Of a stretch of 64,000 nt of DNA, positions 11,223 to 23,500 are shown piece after piece (the stretch's first letter is position 1; each line of letters begins with the position of its first letter). Location of the stretch: NCBI RefSeq assembly GCF_001653235.2, contig NW_019154056.1:1-64000 (forward strand). The letters are read 5' to 3'. The DNA is from Pochonia chlamydosporia 170. Taxonomy: Eukaryota; Ascomycota; Sordariomycetes; Hypocreales; Clavicipitaceae. A program made the position numbers and the translations under genes. Below the pieces are notes generated by a model that saw only the letters and a program-made list of their open reading frames with translations, had not been told where the DNA came from and did no database searches.

Positions 11223-11550
11223 ATGGAGAGCGATAGAGCTGTTGGGCCGTTCACGTTCTTGCAGGTATATAGAACGCTTGTTTGCCGCGAATGTGCATTC
11301 GCTGTTCTTGTCAATGAAGTATCTTCACACCTTGTAAAGCGGCATCAGGAAATCACGGCTATGGAACGGCGCAACATTATCAGAAAAGCGGCAGATTTGC
11401 CCGATGCCAGGCGCATTCAAGCTGATCTACAAGGATTTTGTTTTCCTCCTCCGACAATTGATTGTGTTCCATATATAGCGCCGCCCAAGAAAGATGGTCT
11501 TAAATGCCACGGATGTCCCTATATAGCGCGGCAAGTACAGAAGATACATG
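11223..11550 (+). pseudogene. OrsD-type (DUF3505) zinc-finger N-terminal fragment
   Basis: From the ATG at 11223 the frame shows 'LVCRECAFAVLVNEVSSHLVKRH' (C-x2-C...H-x4-H finger), then 'FPPPTIDCVPYIAPPKKDGLKC' and a second finger beginning 'CHGCPYIARQVQKIH'. This order is typical of the OrsD/DUF3505 domain, named after a protein near the orsellinic acid cluster and widespread in fungal repeats. Similarity stops after the second CxxC, about residue 108, where the His residues of that finger should follow. The remaining frame to 11825 is unrelated and overlaps the 3' end of an opposing integrase gene. It is a truncated copy, probably broken by insertion of the Ginger-like sequence. Confidence 0.7.
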
Positions 11551-11592
11551 TTCCGGGCCAGTCGCGAATACGGAGTACTCAATATGATCTAG

Positions 11593-13381
11593 TTAATTAC
11601 TGTTTCCTACTGTATCTGCCCTCGCCCTCTTCCTTTTCGGTCGCTCAACTAACGCCAATTCAGCCCCAATTGCCAATCCTGATTGATTTCCGCAGTTATG
11701 ATCATCCCTATGGCAATGAACTGTACACTCTTTATTTTCCTTGTAACACCTGCACCGCTTGGTATTACACTCTCCTTTACACTGACATGACACTCCGACT
11801 CGTGCACTGGTGGAAGCGTCCCTAGCTGCTTCTGTAAGCGTAACTTCCTTAGTAGTCATCGGAATAGTGACATCTGGCCAGAGAGACTCATTCACTACGC
11901 TTAATCCCTTGTAGGTATTAATCGCTTAATAACTCCTGAAGTAGTCAAGATCCTGTATCTGTGGGCGTAGGGTTCTTCTAGAATACGCCCAAATAGTCGC
12001 CGGTTATCAGTGGAGGTGCGATCTTCTCTCGGAACCTTGATGGAGACGATGTCTCCAATATTAAAGTGTTGAATGATGTGCTGCTTAGAGTACTTCTGCA
12101 TCATCCGAAGCTTTGCTCTCTGGGTTGCCTTCTGGGCTTTCGCAATTACTTGATCTGTAAGCTCTGACACCCGCTGCTCTTGATCTGGCTCGGGTGTTGG
12201 AGAGCTACGAATTGGTGGCGAGATTCGTACGTTGATTTCTGACCCTACCCCGGCTTCTGGGCTGATAAGCATGGTAATCTGGGAACTGCCTGGGCTAACC
12301 CCAATATTGATTACAGGACTGGAAGCAGGAGTGCCTGGGCTAAGGGTACAGATTGGAGCTTGGGCGGAATCCTCTTGGGGGACGCCGACAGCAGGGTCTA
12401 ATCGCTTTTGCTGATTTAACCAGTCAGTATAGGGAGTACGCTCCCTAAAGAGCAGCTCTACAGGAGCACAACCAATAGTTGAGTGCTTCTGGGTGTTCAT
12501 TGCCAGCGTAACTTCCATAATTCCATTGGCCCATTCAGTAGATCCGTTATCCATTTTCCAAGCTCTGAGCTTCGCTTCTATACTCCATTGGCTTGTTCAA
12601 CCAAGCCTTGGGTTTGAGGTGATCTTGGTGGTCCGTTAATAATCTGAATCCCATACTTGCGCAGCAAGATCAATAAGGCTCCTTTAAATTCTTTGCCATT
12701 GTCGGTTTGAACAATCTTGGGAGGTAAGAAGGCGGCGATAAATCGAGTAAAGGCCTGTGCAATAGGCTCTGCGTGCTTGCTTTTCAATGGATACAGCTGG
12801 GTATATTTGGAAAAGTGATCCTTGATGTGTAGTATCCACTTGTATTGACCTGATGGTTCATGGCGCATATCAATTAGGTCAGCTTGAACACGTTCCCAAG
12901 CCCGAGTTGTAACAATGGGAACTAGCGGAGGCTTCGTCGCAGCTGGTCGATTAAGTGCACAGTTCTTGCAACGTTTGATAATAAATTCAACATCTGCACG
13001 CGTTATGCCATAAAACTTTTGCTGCACTGCTTCGCAAGTCTTGTTCTTCCCAGCATGAAGCAGTTGTAAATGTTGATTGGCAATTGTATCAAAAGCTTCA
13101 TTCTCAGGTACCACATATCGTGGCTCTGGGTGCTTGGAATCTGGCTTGCGATGTAGCCGATTGTTGATGAGTTCAAATTCAGAGAAAGCCCTGTGCTTAA
13201 GTCGAGACTCAGCTGGGTTCCGCGGTTTTCGGTCGGGATTATCAAGTAAGATGTGCAACTCCCGCCATTTGGTGTATTCAATGCGCTCTCTGTTAGTGTA
13301 AGTCGGGCTCTCAATGTAAGCTTTAAATGCGCTGCGAACATCATTTGGAAATGGATTAATAAGAGCAATTGGTGGTTCCAT
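11593..13381 (-). pseudogene. Ginger/KRBA2-like integrase gene, frameshifted
   Basis: Three minus-strand frames read in series. The first (13381-12578) has an H2C2-like zinc segment ('HLQLLHAGKNKTCEAV...CKNCALNRP') and a retroviral-type integrase core ('WERVQADLIDM', 'FLPPKIVQTDNGKEF', 'GPPRSPQTQGLVEQANG'), so Asp, Asp and Glu are present. A one-base shift near 12580 leads to the second frame (12572-11901), whose end 'FNIGDIVSIKVPRE' is an integrase C-terminal motif. A second shift near 11900 leads to a CRC-like Cys cluster ('CQCKGECNTKRCRCYKE'). A cellular-type integrase with a Cys-rich tail points to Ginger/KRBA2-like DNA transposons rather than a Gypsy retroelement, because no reverse transcriptase is nearby. 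The MULE at 13421 lies 40 bp upstream of the start. Confidence 0.7.
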
Positions 13382-13420
13382 TTGACTTTTGGATGGGATA
13401 TAGGAAGTTGGTAATCATAA

Positions 13421-13502
13421 GGCAATTAATAGGGGTGCTACAACAGATCACTACGCGTGCTACAATTTACGGGTGCTACAATTTTTGGAGCCTCTCATTG
13501 GC
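13421..13502 (+). repeat. MULE left terminal inverted repeat
   Basis: 82-bp TIR starting GGCAATTAATAGGGG. The 9-mer GTGCTACAA occurs at about 13435, 13459 and 13474, a plausible iterated transposase-binding site. Confidence 0.9.
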
Positions 13503-13669
13503 TCAAATTAGGTCTGTTAGTGCGAAAGGTAGGTACTGAATTCTGCCATGGTCGCCATATGCCCGCCAAAACGTCAACCCTCTCAACGCGTGCTAACGCG
13601 TCACAGCATCAACCTTATCACCGTCGTCATTGCCCTACACTGTCATGAAACTCGCCTTAAAGCTCTACA

Positions 13670-16600
13670 ATGCCTTCACCAAATATTAATATCGCCAACA
13701 TCAGCCGTCGTAGAAGTCCAATTAGTCCAACCGGTTCATCTACACACGCGCAGACGCGACCATCATCCAGCAATTCTAACCACTCAGGCAGCTCGACAGC
13801 CAGCCTCGACATCTGGCAACATGGCACGGAAGGATTGGGCAGCGTGCCTGTCGCGTGACTCGATGAGCATTTCCACACTCTGCCAGGACTTCACGATCTG
13901 GTCAGCAAGGATATTCCAGGCGTTAGATGGCGAAAATCAGACATCTACCTCAGGAACGACTATCGGACATCTGAGTACCAACCAAGCCAAAGACTTCAAC
14001 ATGTGGACACACTAATACCAGACCCGGCCAAGACTACGCAGCAGAGGCGGCGAACGAATCAGCAGAGCCGGGATCAGCAGATTTCTCAAGCCATGGCAAT
14101 ACTGACCGTCCTTCCAACTGCTTTAGCGTTGGCCCGCCAACTTTCACGGACTGACGAGGACCTCGCCTCTGCACTTATCCTGGCTGGCAAGAATGAACCT
14201 GCCTGTACCGATAATGGGCGTCAGTTGCAAAAGTCCAGAGTGATTTCTTCAGGGCCAACTACATGGCACACAGCTCCAGTCGGCCCCGAGCGTCCAGACA
14301 CAACAACCCTAGGCAAGGGGCAGTCTACACAACACGAATTGCCCCATACCGATCCCGCATCTAGCACCATCGAAAGCATTCCAAATCCGCCAATCCCTGG
14401 TGAACCAGCTCCATCGATTAACGCCCTTTTTGCGGAGGTCAATGCTTTTGCGAAGAGTCATGGTTTTGGTATTATTAAGGCCAATGGCGTAGTACGACCT
14501 GGACATCGAAGTCGATGCGTCTTCCAATGTGATCGATATGGAGCTCCACGGCCCGGAAGGGGTGCTGGCATTCGGAAACGAAAATCTCGGAAGTCTGGAT
14601 GTCAATGGAAGATTATTGCCGAGACCTTGCCTGAGAACGGTTTCTACTGGACTCTGCGGCAATTCCCAAATACGGAGCACCACGAACACAACCACGAGCC
14701 CAGCGCCGATGCTGCCGCCCACCCAGTTCATCGGCGACTAACCAGTCCTGTTAAGGCGATTGTGCAATCCTCCAGTCGACGGATTGGGATCCGTGCACGA
14801 GACATTGGGGGCATTGTCCGAGATCATTTCCCAGACTCAGTTTACACTCCGACAGATATCTACAATGCCAGAGCTCGGATCAGCAGAGAGAATCTGGGTG
14901 GCTATGGCTCTACGGCTGCACTGATCAAGCTCTTTGACGATAAGGAGATCCCTTACATTGCCGAGTGGGCAGATGATGAACCCGACCGCCTGATAGGGTT
15001 GGTTTGGACCTTTCCTTACTGTGTCCGCATGTGGAGGCGTTTTTCCGAAGTCGTCAGTTTCGACAACACGTACAACACGAACCGTTTTAAGTTGCCACTT
15101 TTCCAAGTTACGGGACAAACATGCTTGGGCACTGTCTTTAACGCCGCATTTGGGTTAATCGACAATGAGAGGCTTGAAGGGTTCCAATTCCTCGCAAGTG
15201 GTGTCCGCAAGCTCCTTGACCAGTACAGCATACGGGCGCCGGACGTTATTATTACCGACTTTGACAAGCAAATGAAACAGGCACTTGAGGTTGAATTCCC
15301 AGAAGCCCAGCAGCAGATATGTATCCACCATATCAACTCCAATGTAATGCTGCAGTCAAAACGGAGATGGATCTATACCACGAGGGACATTAGTACGGGG
15401 GAAGAGAGCAGTTCAGATGAGCCTGATGCAAGCCTCAACCAGCACGATCGGCAGGCTGTACGGGCCTCTGAAAGACCAGAGGAGCTAGTCGCTCAAGACA
15501 ATTCGCCTGAACCCATAGCCCATGATTACCACGGTGTCCTTGTTCTGTGGAGGCAGGTGGTGTTTGCCGAGACTGAAGAAGATCATGAGAAGGCGTGGAA
15601 ACGTCTATGCTCGGAATTTGGTGACCAACGAGCGATCCTCGCGTACTTGTATAGTACGTATCTGCCTGTGAGGGAGCAGTGGGCCCGCTGCTTCATCAGG
15701 AAGTACCGTAACTTCGGCATACGAGTGACCTCTGGCACGGAAGCCAGCAACAACAATGTCAAAAGCTATCTGCTGAATGGAATGAGCCATTTGTATCGGC
15801 TTGTCGAAGCGATTCAGGGTATGCTAGAAGACCAGGAAAGGGAGTTTCGCCAAGCTTGCGCCCAGGACGAGGTGTTAACGGCGCGAGAGCACGTAGGGCG
15901 CGGCTCGGAGTATCTAGGCGAGCTGCCTCAGACGGTATCTCAAAAGGCACTTTCGTTCATTACTCGGGAGCGCCGCAAGGCGTTGAAAGGCATCCGAAGC
16001 CCTAAGAATCCGTGGCCGAATGCTATAGGGCCGTGTGACGGTACTTGCACTGTGTCCATCGAGCTAGGCGTCCCCTGCTATCATGCCATTTACCGGAAGC
16101 TCATCAACGCAACGCGGCTAACCAAGTGGGATGTCCATCCTCGATGGCATCTACGAGAGCCGCTGAGCGATGACGTATATCGTCGAATCTTGGACCCGAA
16201 GGTCGCTACCAGCCTTCGGGGGCGACCTAGAAACAAACCCCAGCCTGTACCAGCGAGAATGGCAGTTCAGGACGGCAATCAGGCTGGGCGCAGTCAGGTT
16301 TCCACCGCTCAGCCTCTAAACAATCGGCCAAACCGTCAATCATGTGCAAGCCGACATAAGACGGCTCTGGACAGCGTGGCGCGCGAAGCCACCCAGACAC
16401 AAAAGAGCCAGCCAAACCGTATAAGGTCAGTATCAATAGGGTCAGGGAAGACAACGGGGGGTCGGGCAAGTGGGCGGAGGATTCAACCAAGTGTACGAAG
16501 GCGGCGATCTCAATGGGAGGTATCAAGTGATGAGACAAGGCTTCCTGTCCAAATAAGGTCGGCGGCAGTTGGAATTGCCGTAAGGGCTCCGAGCAAATGT

Positions 16601-16720
16601 AGCAAATGTCATGGGTTTGGCCATAGGAAGAACTCCAAGGCATGTCCCATGAAGTACTCGGGATCAGCGTCTCAATCGGAAAGCAAAGGCCAGGAGCGAT
16701 GTATTGTAGTCAAATTGTAA
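13670..16720 (+). pseudogene. MULE transposase with one premature TGA
   Basis: A single frame runs from the ATG at 13670 to TAA at 16720 (1016 codons) but has one internal TGA at 13856-13858; the next in-frame ATG is at 14093. Domains follow the MULE order. There is a FAR1-type Cys/His DNA-binding module (around 14440-14720, '...FQCDRYGAPRP...GCQWKI...HEHNHEPS') and a MULE catalytic core with Asp in 'SFDNTYNTN' and Asp in 'IITDFDKQM'. The catalytic Glu is in 'VTSGTEASNNNVKSYL'. A SWIM-like zinc element 'CDGTCTVSIELGVPCYH' and a C-terminal zinc knuckle 'CSKCHGFGHRKNSKAC' follow. This architecture matches fungal Hop-type MULEs. The TGA is one C-to-T change from CGA. Because all domains lie downstream, translation from 14093 could still give a shortened transposase. 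Confidence 0.87.
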
Positions 16721-16976
16721 AGCAGCAGGAGAAGGAAATATAAAAGGGAAAAAAAAAAAAAGAAGTTCGAATCGACTTGGGCCAGACAGAGTGGATTTTG
16801 GTGATCCGTACAGCGAAGTTGCGAAGCTGCGACAACTTGACCAAATTGTGACGATGTGGTCAAATTGGCCTTTGAGCGCCACCACAAGCTGGTCTACTCA
16901 GACATGTTAAAGTGATATGTAGCGAAGCTGGCTTCACCGCCTTGTGTGGATGGCGTGCCAGCTGGCCCAAGTTTTG

Positions 16977-17058
16977 GCCAATGAGAGGCTCCAAAAATTG
17001 TAGCACCCGTAAATTGTAACACGCGTAGTGATCTGTTGTAGCACCCCTATTAATTGCC
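16977..17058 (-). repeat. MULE right terminal inverted repeat
   Basis: Reverse complement of 13421-13502 with one mismatch, ending TTAATTGCC at 17058. Confidence 0.9.
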
Positions 17059-17510
17059 ATATCATAACGCGACAAAATCGGTGTCTTGGCTAGTTTGGTC
17101 TCCAGCACGAGCTTATGCCGGTGCTAGCTCACGAGTGCCTTGAGGAACGAAGTTCCGAGAGGTTTTATGCTCCAGCCGGTCCGGCCCTTCATCTTGATCG
17201 GTTTCTGATAGGCCCGCCGCCCCGACTATTCTTCCGAAAACGCGTCTTTTGCTGGCGGGCATTGTCACCAGACGAACAAGAGTACGTATATGAGTATGAG
17301 TAAAACAACTGGTGTTTGTCAAAACTACAAGACTATACAATACAAAAAAAATGGAAGTGCCAGGCCATTAAGTTGCTATTGTGTGTCAAACTTGCACTCT
17401 CGATCAGTACTGAATTCGCGTCTGTATTTAAGTCCAGCCAGGTGCTTGCAATTTGATTGCTCAGAAGACTTGCTTCCCCACACCATCTCCCTCTCTTGCC
17501 GCCTTCCTAC
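17059..17510. other. Spacer between MULE and Helitron gene; Helitron 3' end not located
   Basis: The first part continues the host of the MULE insertion, i.e. the Ginger-like 5' flank. A Helitron 3' terminus (hairpin then CTRR on the minus strand) should lie here, but I could not identify one with confidence. A short minus-strand frame at 17113-17265 begins with an ATG (MPASKRR...) and is unrecognised. Confidence 0.4.
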
Positions 17511-20500
17511 CTATTCCTCACACGGTTGATCTAACCAGCCTGACGCCTGATCGATAACTTTGTTGCTTAATGATTCAAGTCTTGCCTCCGCCCCGGCCAT
17601 GCTCTCAGGCACTCTATTGCCTACGAAGTCCCTGTACCGGACTTTCGACAGGAGCATTATTCCGTCCAGTGATGGGCAACGAGACAGCTGAACATACAAG
17701 CTGTACGGGTCACACTGGCTCGGAACGCTCTTTCCATCAACAATTGTTGTTCTAGTCCCGCGAAGTTCTAGTGCCACTTGGTCCAAGGTCCTCCCTTGTA
17801 CCTTGTAGTCTGTACATGCGAATGCCGCCGTGCAGGGCAGTCCCTTTCTGCTCACGTCGGTCACTTGCCACGGCCGACTCCTTTGGGCCCTTATGCTAAC
17901 GCTCACCGGCGTTAAAAGAATCGTCCCCGGTGGCATGCCGACAAAGTGGAAGCTCTTGGTCGTAATGCCTGATAGCAGGATGCCCGCTGGCGGCCCGAAA
18001 TGAAGTATAATGTCGGCTGATACCCGGTGCCCCGGATATACTTTGTCCGGAATGACATCTACGGCGGTATAGCCGGCTCCATTAACGAGCTTTAGACCTT
18101 GGTGTATGTTTTGGTTAATGACGACGGGCATTCCTGGAACGAACATGGACACTGCCGGTACAGGTATTGCGCTGTCGTCTCCATGGCTTAGTCATCAGGA
18201 ATGCCTCCTCCTCAGTTGGTTCTTCATCCTTCCACTTATGCGCCGACATGAATATTCGCAACGTCGACTGATGCTTCCTCCAGAACGCTACAGTCGCCTC
18301 CATGTTCAAGTTCCACCGGTTCCTGTTTAGTGGAGTCACTACGGTGATACCGGATTCCCAGGGAATACGTCTGTCCTTCCTATAGCACCTGGCGTTCAGA
18401 AGGTCAAGGTCTGACTGGTCCTGAGTTCCTGTTCGGATCCTAGTCAGCAGTCTGTGCAGCTGAGGATCTCCAGCGGCTCGAACCTGTTCATTTAGCAGCA
18501 CAACTGTGGCGAATCTCTTCCACAGGTTGTGAGCCTTGTTGTGCTCGTGTCTTTGTTCTACGCTGAACGACCTCTCCTCATCCCATGAAATTACACCACT
18601 AGGTAGCAGGATCGACCTCTCTTGCACAGGGCGAAACTGATGGAAATCCCCACAGAAGAGAATTATGGGTATACCGCCGAAATCATCTGGGGATCCCCGT
18701 AGCCGGCAAAGTCGCTCATTCACCATCCAAAGGGTTCGAGCCCCAAGCATACTGACCTCATCGATGACCAGGAGGTGCTTCTCTTGCCATTCCGTGCGAG
18801 ACGGCCCGTTGATGTATCGGTCCACTACGGTCGAGCAATACACGCCGTCGGCCTCTCCAGCTCGGCCCACGCGAGACATGTCCTTTGAGAAGTTGCATGC
18901 AGAATGGATAGTTATTCCGTTGATCCGTGCTGCTGCAGTACCTGACGTCGCCGTTACCAACAGTCGATTCGACATGCTTTTGCTGCGGAACAGCTCCACA
19001 AGCGCCTCAATCACCCGCGACTTGCCAGTGCCGCCCTCGCCCCCAATGAATTCGCATAGCTGTGGAATGGTGGTGGCTTCTTTCTGCTGCATGAGATCCA
19101 GGTGACGGCATATCAACAGAAAAGCAATCGACTGTCTTCTATTCAGTGTGAATACCTCCGCCAAACGCTTTCCTGCTATGAAGAAAGATGTCGACGGCCC
19201 GAACCGAACATCTGCTCTGGCTCGAGCTGCCGTTTTCTCCGGGTTTCCGCCAGTCGCAAGGACGTCATCGTCTCTAAAACCACCTACTACACCCTCCACG
19301 TGGGTTTCATGCCTAGCTATACTCTGTATCCCTTGAATCATCTTTTCTATTTCACGGGATGCGGCTGCCTGTTGAGACTTGATGGCCCTTAGCTGGCTCT
19401 GCACTGGGATGCTGCACTGCTTCAACACCATGTTATCAAGGCCAGTACAGCTTCTGTGATTTACTTCTAATATCACCCTAGAATTTAACTCATCGGATGA
19501 CGAAAGCGCGGCTTGCTGAAAATTGCAAAGCTGTTGCAAGATTGACGACAGCTCTTCTGATCCGGACGTGATCTGTTTCGTGCCAATCGCGCTTCGGACG
19601 ACGTCGATGAGCCGATTTGCGTCGCCGATGCCGCCGGATCGATACGACCGCGGGCTCTTGCCATCACCATCACCATCGTCGTCATTTTCGTCTATATTGG
19701 CGGTCATATCATCATCTTCCGCCGCAAGGTCGCCCTCACCAGATGAAGCAGCCCACTGTCTCGCATCACGCTTTGCATCTTCCGCTGATCGTCGCAGCAG
19801 CTGGATATTCTCTACCCAATGAGAAATCCTCCGCGACAGGCCCGCTCTGTACTTGGCCCAAATAGCATTTATATCTCCTGATACTTCATGCAAGAACTGC
19901 TCCCATGGCACAAACATACCGAGGTGCTGCACAGCCGCCCTCTGGAAACACGTCCCATTCTCCTCGCTAAGAAAGTCCATACTTAGATAGCCGTCGATGC
20001 AAACCCGTGCATGCTTCCCCGGTTGTCGCAGTGTCTGCGTCCATATGGGCGAGAAAGCCCAGCTGCCATCGAACGGCACCTCACTTGTGGTGCCACCACT
20101 TTTGCCTGCTCGTTTGATCTGGACCAGCGACATGTAGTCATACAGGCACAGTCCCCGCAGTAAATTTCCCCGATAAGGATATGCCTGAATCAAGGAAACT
20201 TTCTGGCCATTCTCTTCCACTAGGATGTTCTCCTCGCTTGCATCGCGGCTAGTCCCCATACTACTGTATTCTCTTAAGTGGCGCCATCGTTGAAATACAT
20301 GCCAATACAGTAACGACACGTTAAGAAATGTCCAAGCACTATTGCTTGAGAACTCTGTCGGAAACCCAAGCAAGCTCGCGACCACTTCAACTTGTGACAA
20401 TGCCCGCTCCGTGAAGACGCGATTTGCAACCCTCATAAGGAACTGCCGCGTTTTATTCCGTTTCCCCACTCCCGCTGCGCAATCACTAGTGTTGGTCTGC

Positions 20501-23500
20501 TCCTGCGTCTCGCTGTCCCTACTATCAAGGACGTGCACCAATTCCGCGGCTGCAATAACTCTCTTCCAGACCGGATCCTCGACCTTGGTTGTATAGTTGG
20601 TCAGGTAATACACCAAGGCTAATGTTTTGCTCTGCGTCGCTATGAACGAGATATCGTGGTTATGCCGTAGGCCTACAGCTATCGCCTTGTTCCATCGGTT
20701 CACCATACTATGGCTCCTTCGAACCTGCAACACGCCGTCTGGTGTGAACGCCGTCTTCTCAACTAGTTTCCAGGGAGCTTTAAACCTGCAGAGATCGCGT
20801 GTGCGATTTATCTTTTTGAGGGAATATTTTACGCAAGTTGGACTGTGGGTATGGATCTGTGTAGCACCGGCGCAAAAATTAGCCTCTTCGTCGAACATCT
20901 CAGCGAAGCGCCGGCCGTCTTGCAAAACGGACGATATATCCGCTTGTACCGACCTCTCCGCGACAACTCCACAATATGCCTCTTGATCGAGATCCTGGCG
21001 TGCAAAGCATATCCGCAGCATTTACCTCGTTAAAATAGGGATCATACTATGAAACAGGGCAATACCTACCTCGGAGAACACGCTGTCAACGTACTGAGTG
21101 ATACTTTCGCGATACACTGCGTGCTCAGGTTTCGTCACGTCCATCATTATTTTATGGAGATTCAAATTCCCTGCCAACCAAAGCAGTCCATGCACATGAA
21201 GCGCGCCTCGCTCATTTGTTTCTACAGCTGCAAAATAGTGACTAATTCTCCCAAAAACCGACTCTAGCCCGACATTAACATAGTGTTTAAAAAAAAGGGA
21301 GATTTCTCGATGGAAGAATATGGCTGAGCTAACCGGATCCGAAATTGCCAGCCTCGTCCGCTTATAAGCCATATCCAGGCTTGCTACGAACTCCTCGGCC
21401 TCCTTAGAATCACGCAACCTGTGCGCGGCCAGGCGTAGCTTCACCGGATTGGTAATGTCGTTTGGGTTAAGAGTGATCCAAACTGCTGGTATACCTTGAT
21501 ATATAACCGAGGACTTGATCTTCCGCCGCATACTTAACCGGCATTCTCGGGACATTAGTTGCCGGAAACCATAAAGTGAGAGGCTTTTAAGCAGCTCTTT
21601 CACGCCTTCGTCAACTGTGTAACCGACTCTCTCCAGATCTGTCTTAGCCGCCTGCAGTCTCTCGGTTGTCAGAGACCGGACGAGACGTTCGATCTTGGGG
21701 AAGCTCTTTCTGGTTACGCTTAACATGCTCACTCTGCGATTCCTCGATTTTACCCCTAGATTGAAGACGAGGAACGAAAAGATGTGGTGGGTTGCAAACC
21801 GCCCTCCGTGACGTTGCAGCACAATCCGCGCCCAAGTCTGGAGACTCATATTTCGTGATGACACAAGATTTGCCGCTGCTGCCTCCGCCACAACACCATC
21901 TTCAACATCCAAACCCAGTCCTTCTTTCTGTGAAACTGTCTCTTCGAGCATGCGAGGACCGCCGACACCGAATGGCATCAATGTCGGAAAAGTCTTTGCA
22001 AAAAACCAAACATCAAAGGAGTCAGCAAACTCATCACCGCGGGAAACATGAATATAAGGCTCCTGCAGCTCTGTTCTCCCTATTTCGGTGGACCCTTTTA
22101 AGCAACTGCTGCTCACTCCCTTGTGGGTTGTGTGATTGCCAACAGCTTCTACCGCGAACCGTAATTTCTCTTCCTCGGCAACGTTTGGGGGTATATCAAG
22201 GGCAAACATGCCAGATGAGCTCACCTCATTTATTTGACTAGGAACGTTGCTAACCTGGGCTTCGTCCCTGTCTAATTGAGTATCCTCGTCCTCCGTTTCG
22301 GTCATTTCAGGCGAGTCCTTGGCTACCGGTTGCCCTCTTGTCAGCGTGACTAGCATATCTTCAATATCCGTCGACTTAGTTTGATCAAGACCACGCTCCA
22401 CTGGTGGAACAACATGCGCTGTGCGTGCCTTTTCCAATGCAGATGGTTCATTTCGTTCCATGCGCTCGTAGACTTGAGCAGGTACACCGTGCAGCGGAGC
22501 CCCCCAACTCTCCATCTCCACCACATCGATCCTAATATCTGCATAGTGCGGGTTGTTTTTCTTGAGCCACGCCAAGGCCCTCTCAACATGACGTCGCCGC
22601 ACTGATAAGAGGCCTGCCAAATCACTCGGCCTTGGCTTGATCGCGCCATGCCATGAAACATGCACGTCGTCCATAACCTTCAAAAGAGGATGTGGAAGAA
22701 CCTTCACAACAAGCTCCTGCACATTGTTCGGAAACACCGTGATATGGCCCTTGATATGTCTTGGGTAGTTCAGCGTCTGCCGTTTGCCATCAGGGATCGA
22801 GTATCTGGTGATAAAGCCATAGCAGGAGTTGAGCGCTATAAGCTTCTCCTCAACCGGTGTTAGACCTTTGAGCTCGTCGGGAAACAAATGCTCACACCCC
22901 AAGCGGCTGTGTAGCTGGGCAGCTGCCGTCAAACCGCTCTTTCTAAAATGGCCAACACAATCCTTGCAACCTGAGATCGCTTTCTCGACAGGGAAGCACA
23001 ACCGACACTCATACGGTGACCAAGCTCGACTTGCTTTTGGCCATGCTGTCCACGCTGACCAAGATATTTCGCCCATTCCGTCCGGACTACACTTACGGTA
23101 GCAAAGCATACAGGTTTGTATTGGTAATGTGTCCCTATCATGGAACGCCTCATAAAACCTTTGAACTGTAGATACCTTCTGCTCAAGACTCACCGGCTTA
23201 CACCACTCACCGCTCTCAGATAATCGCAGCTTCTCGTCAAAGTCTGCTTCCTGCAAAGAGAGTGCATTAGCCAAATATTCCTCAGCACTCTTAGCTAACC
23301 CTTCTCTCGCGGTTTCCACTCGACGACGTTTAGCTGCCCGGTAATACCTCTCGGGTTCGTTTCTCTTCCGCCGCTTTTGTCGCGGTGTAATGTTATGTCT
23401 TGGACATTCATGAGGCTCTTGATTCTCTCCGTTACTACCAGAAGTCATTTTACCGGCAGTTACCTCGCCTCCCTTCGGCAACAGAGCTTGCCCCATCGTG

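Larger units (their letters stand above)
13421..17058 (+). mobile_element. MULE (Mutator-like) element, complete, 82-bp TIRs
   Basis: The ends 13421-13502 and 16977-17058 are inverted repeats matching at 81 of 82 positions (difference at gtgC versus gtgT). Each contains three tandem-like copies of GTGCTACAA. Flanking 8-mers aatcataa (13413-13420) and tatcataa (17060-17067) match at seven of eight, consistent with the 8-11 bp target duplication of Mutator-like elements. The element is 3638 bp and carries one transposase gene. It is nested just upstream of the Ginger-like integrase gene, so it inserted later than that element. Confidence 0.92.

Noticed and set aside
13003..13425. 140-codon minus frame over the Ginger-like integrase
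   Set aside because: Shadow of the integrase frame; no domain, and the integrase motifs read in the other frame.
16860..17108. Minus-strand frame spanning the MULE right TIR
   Set aside because: It mixes terminal-repeat sequence with flank; chance frame across an insertion boundary.
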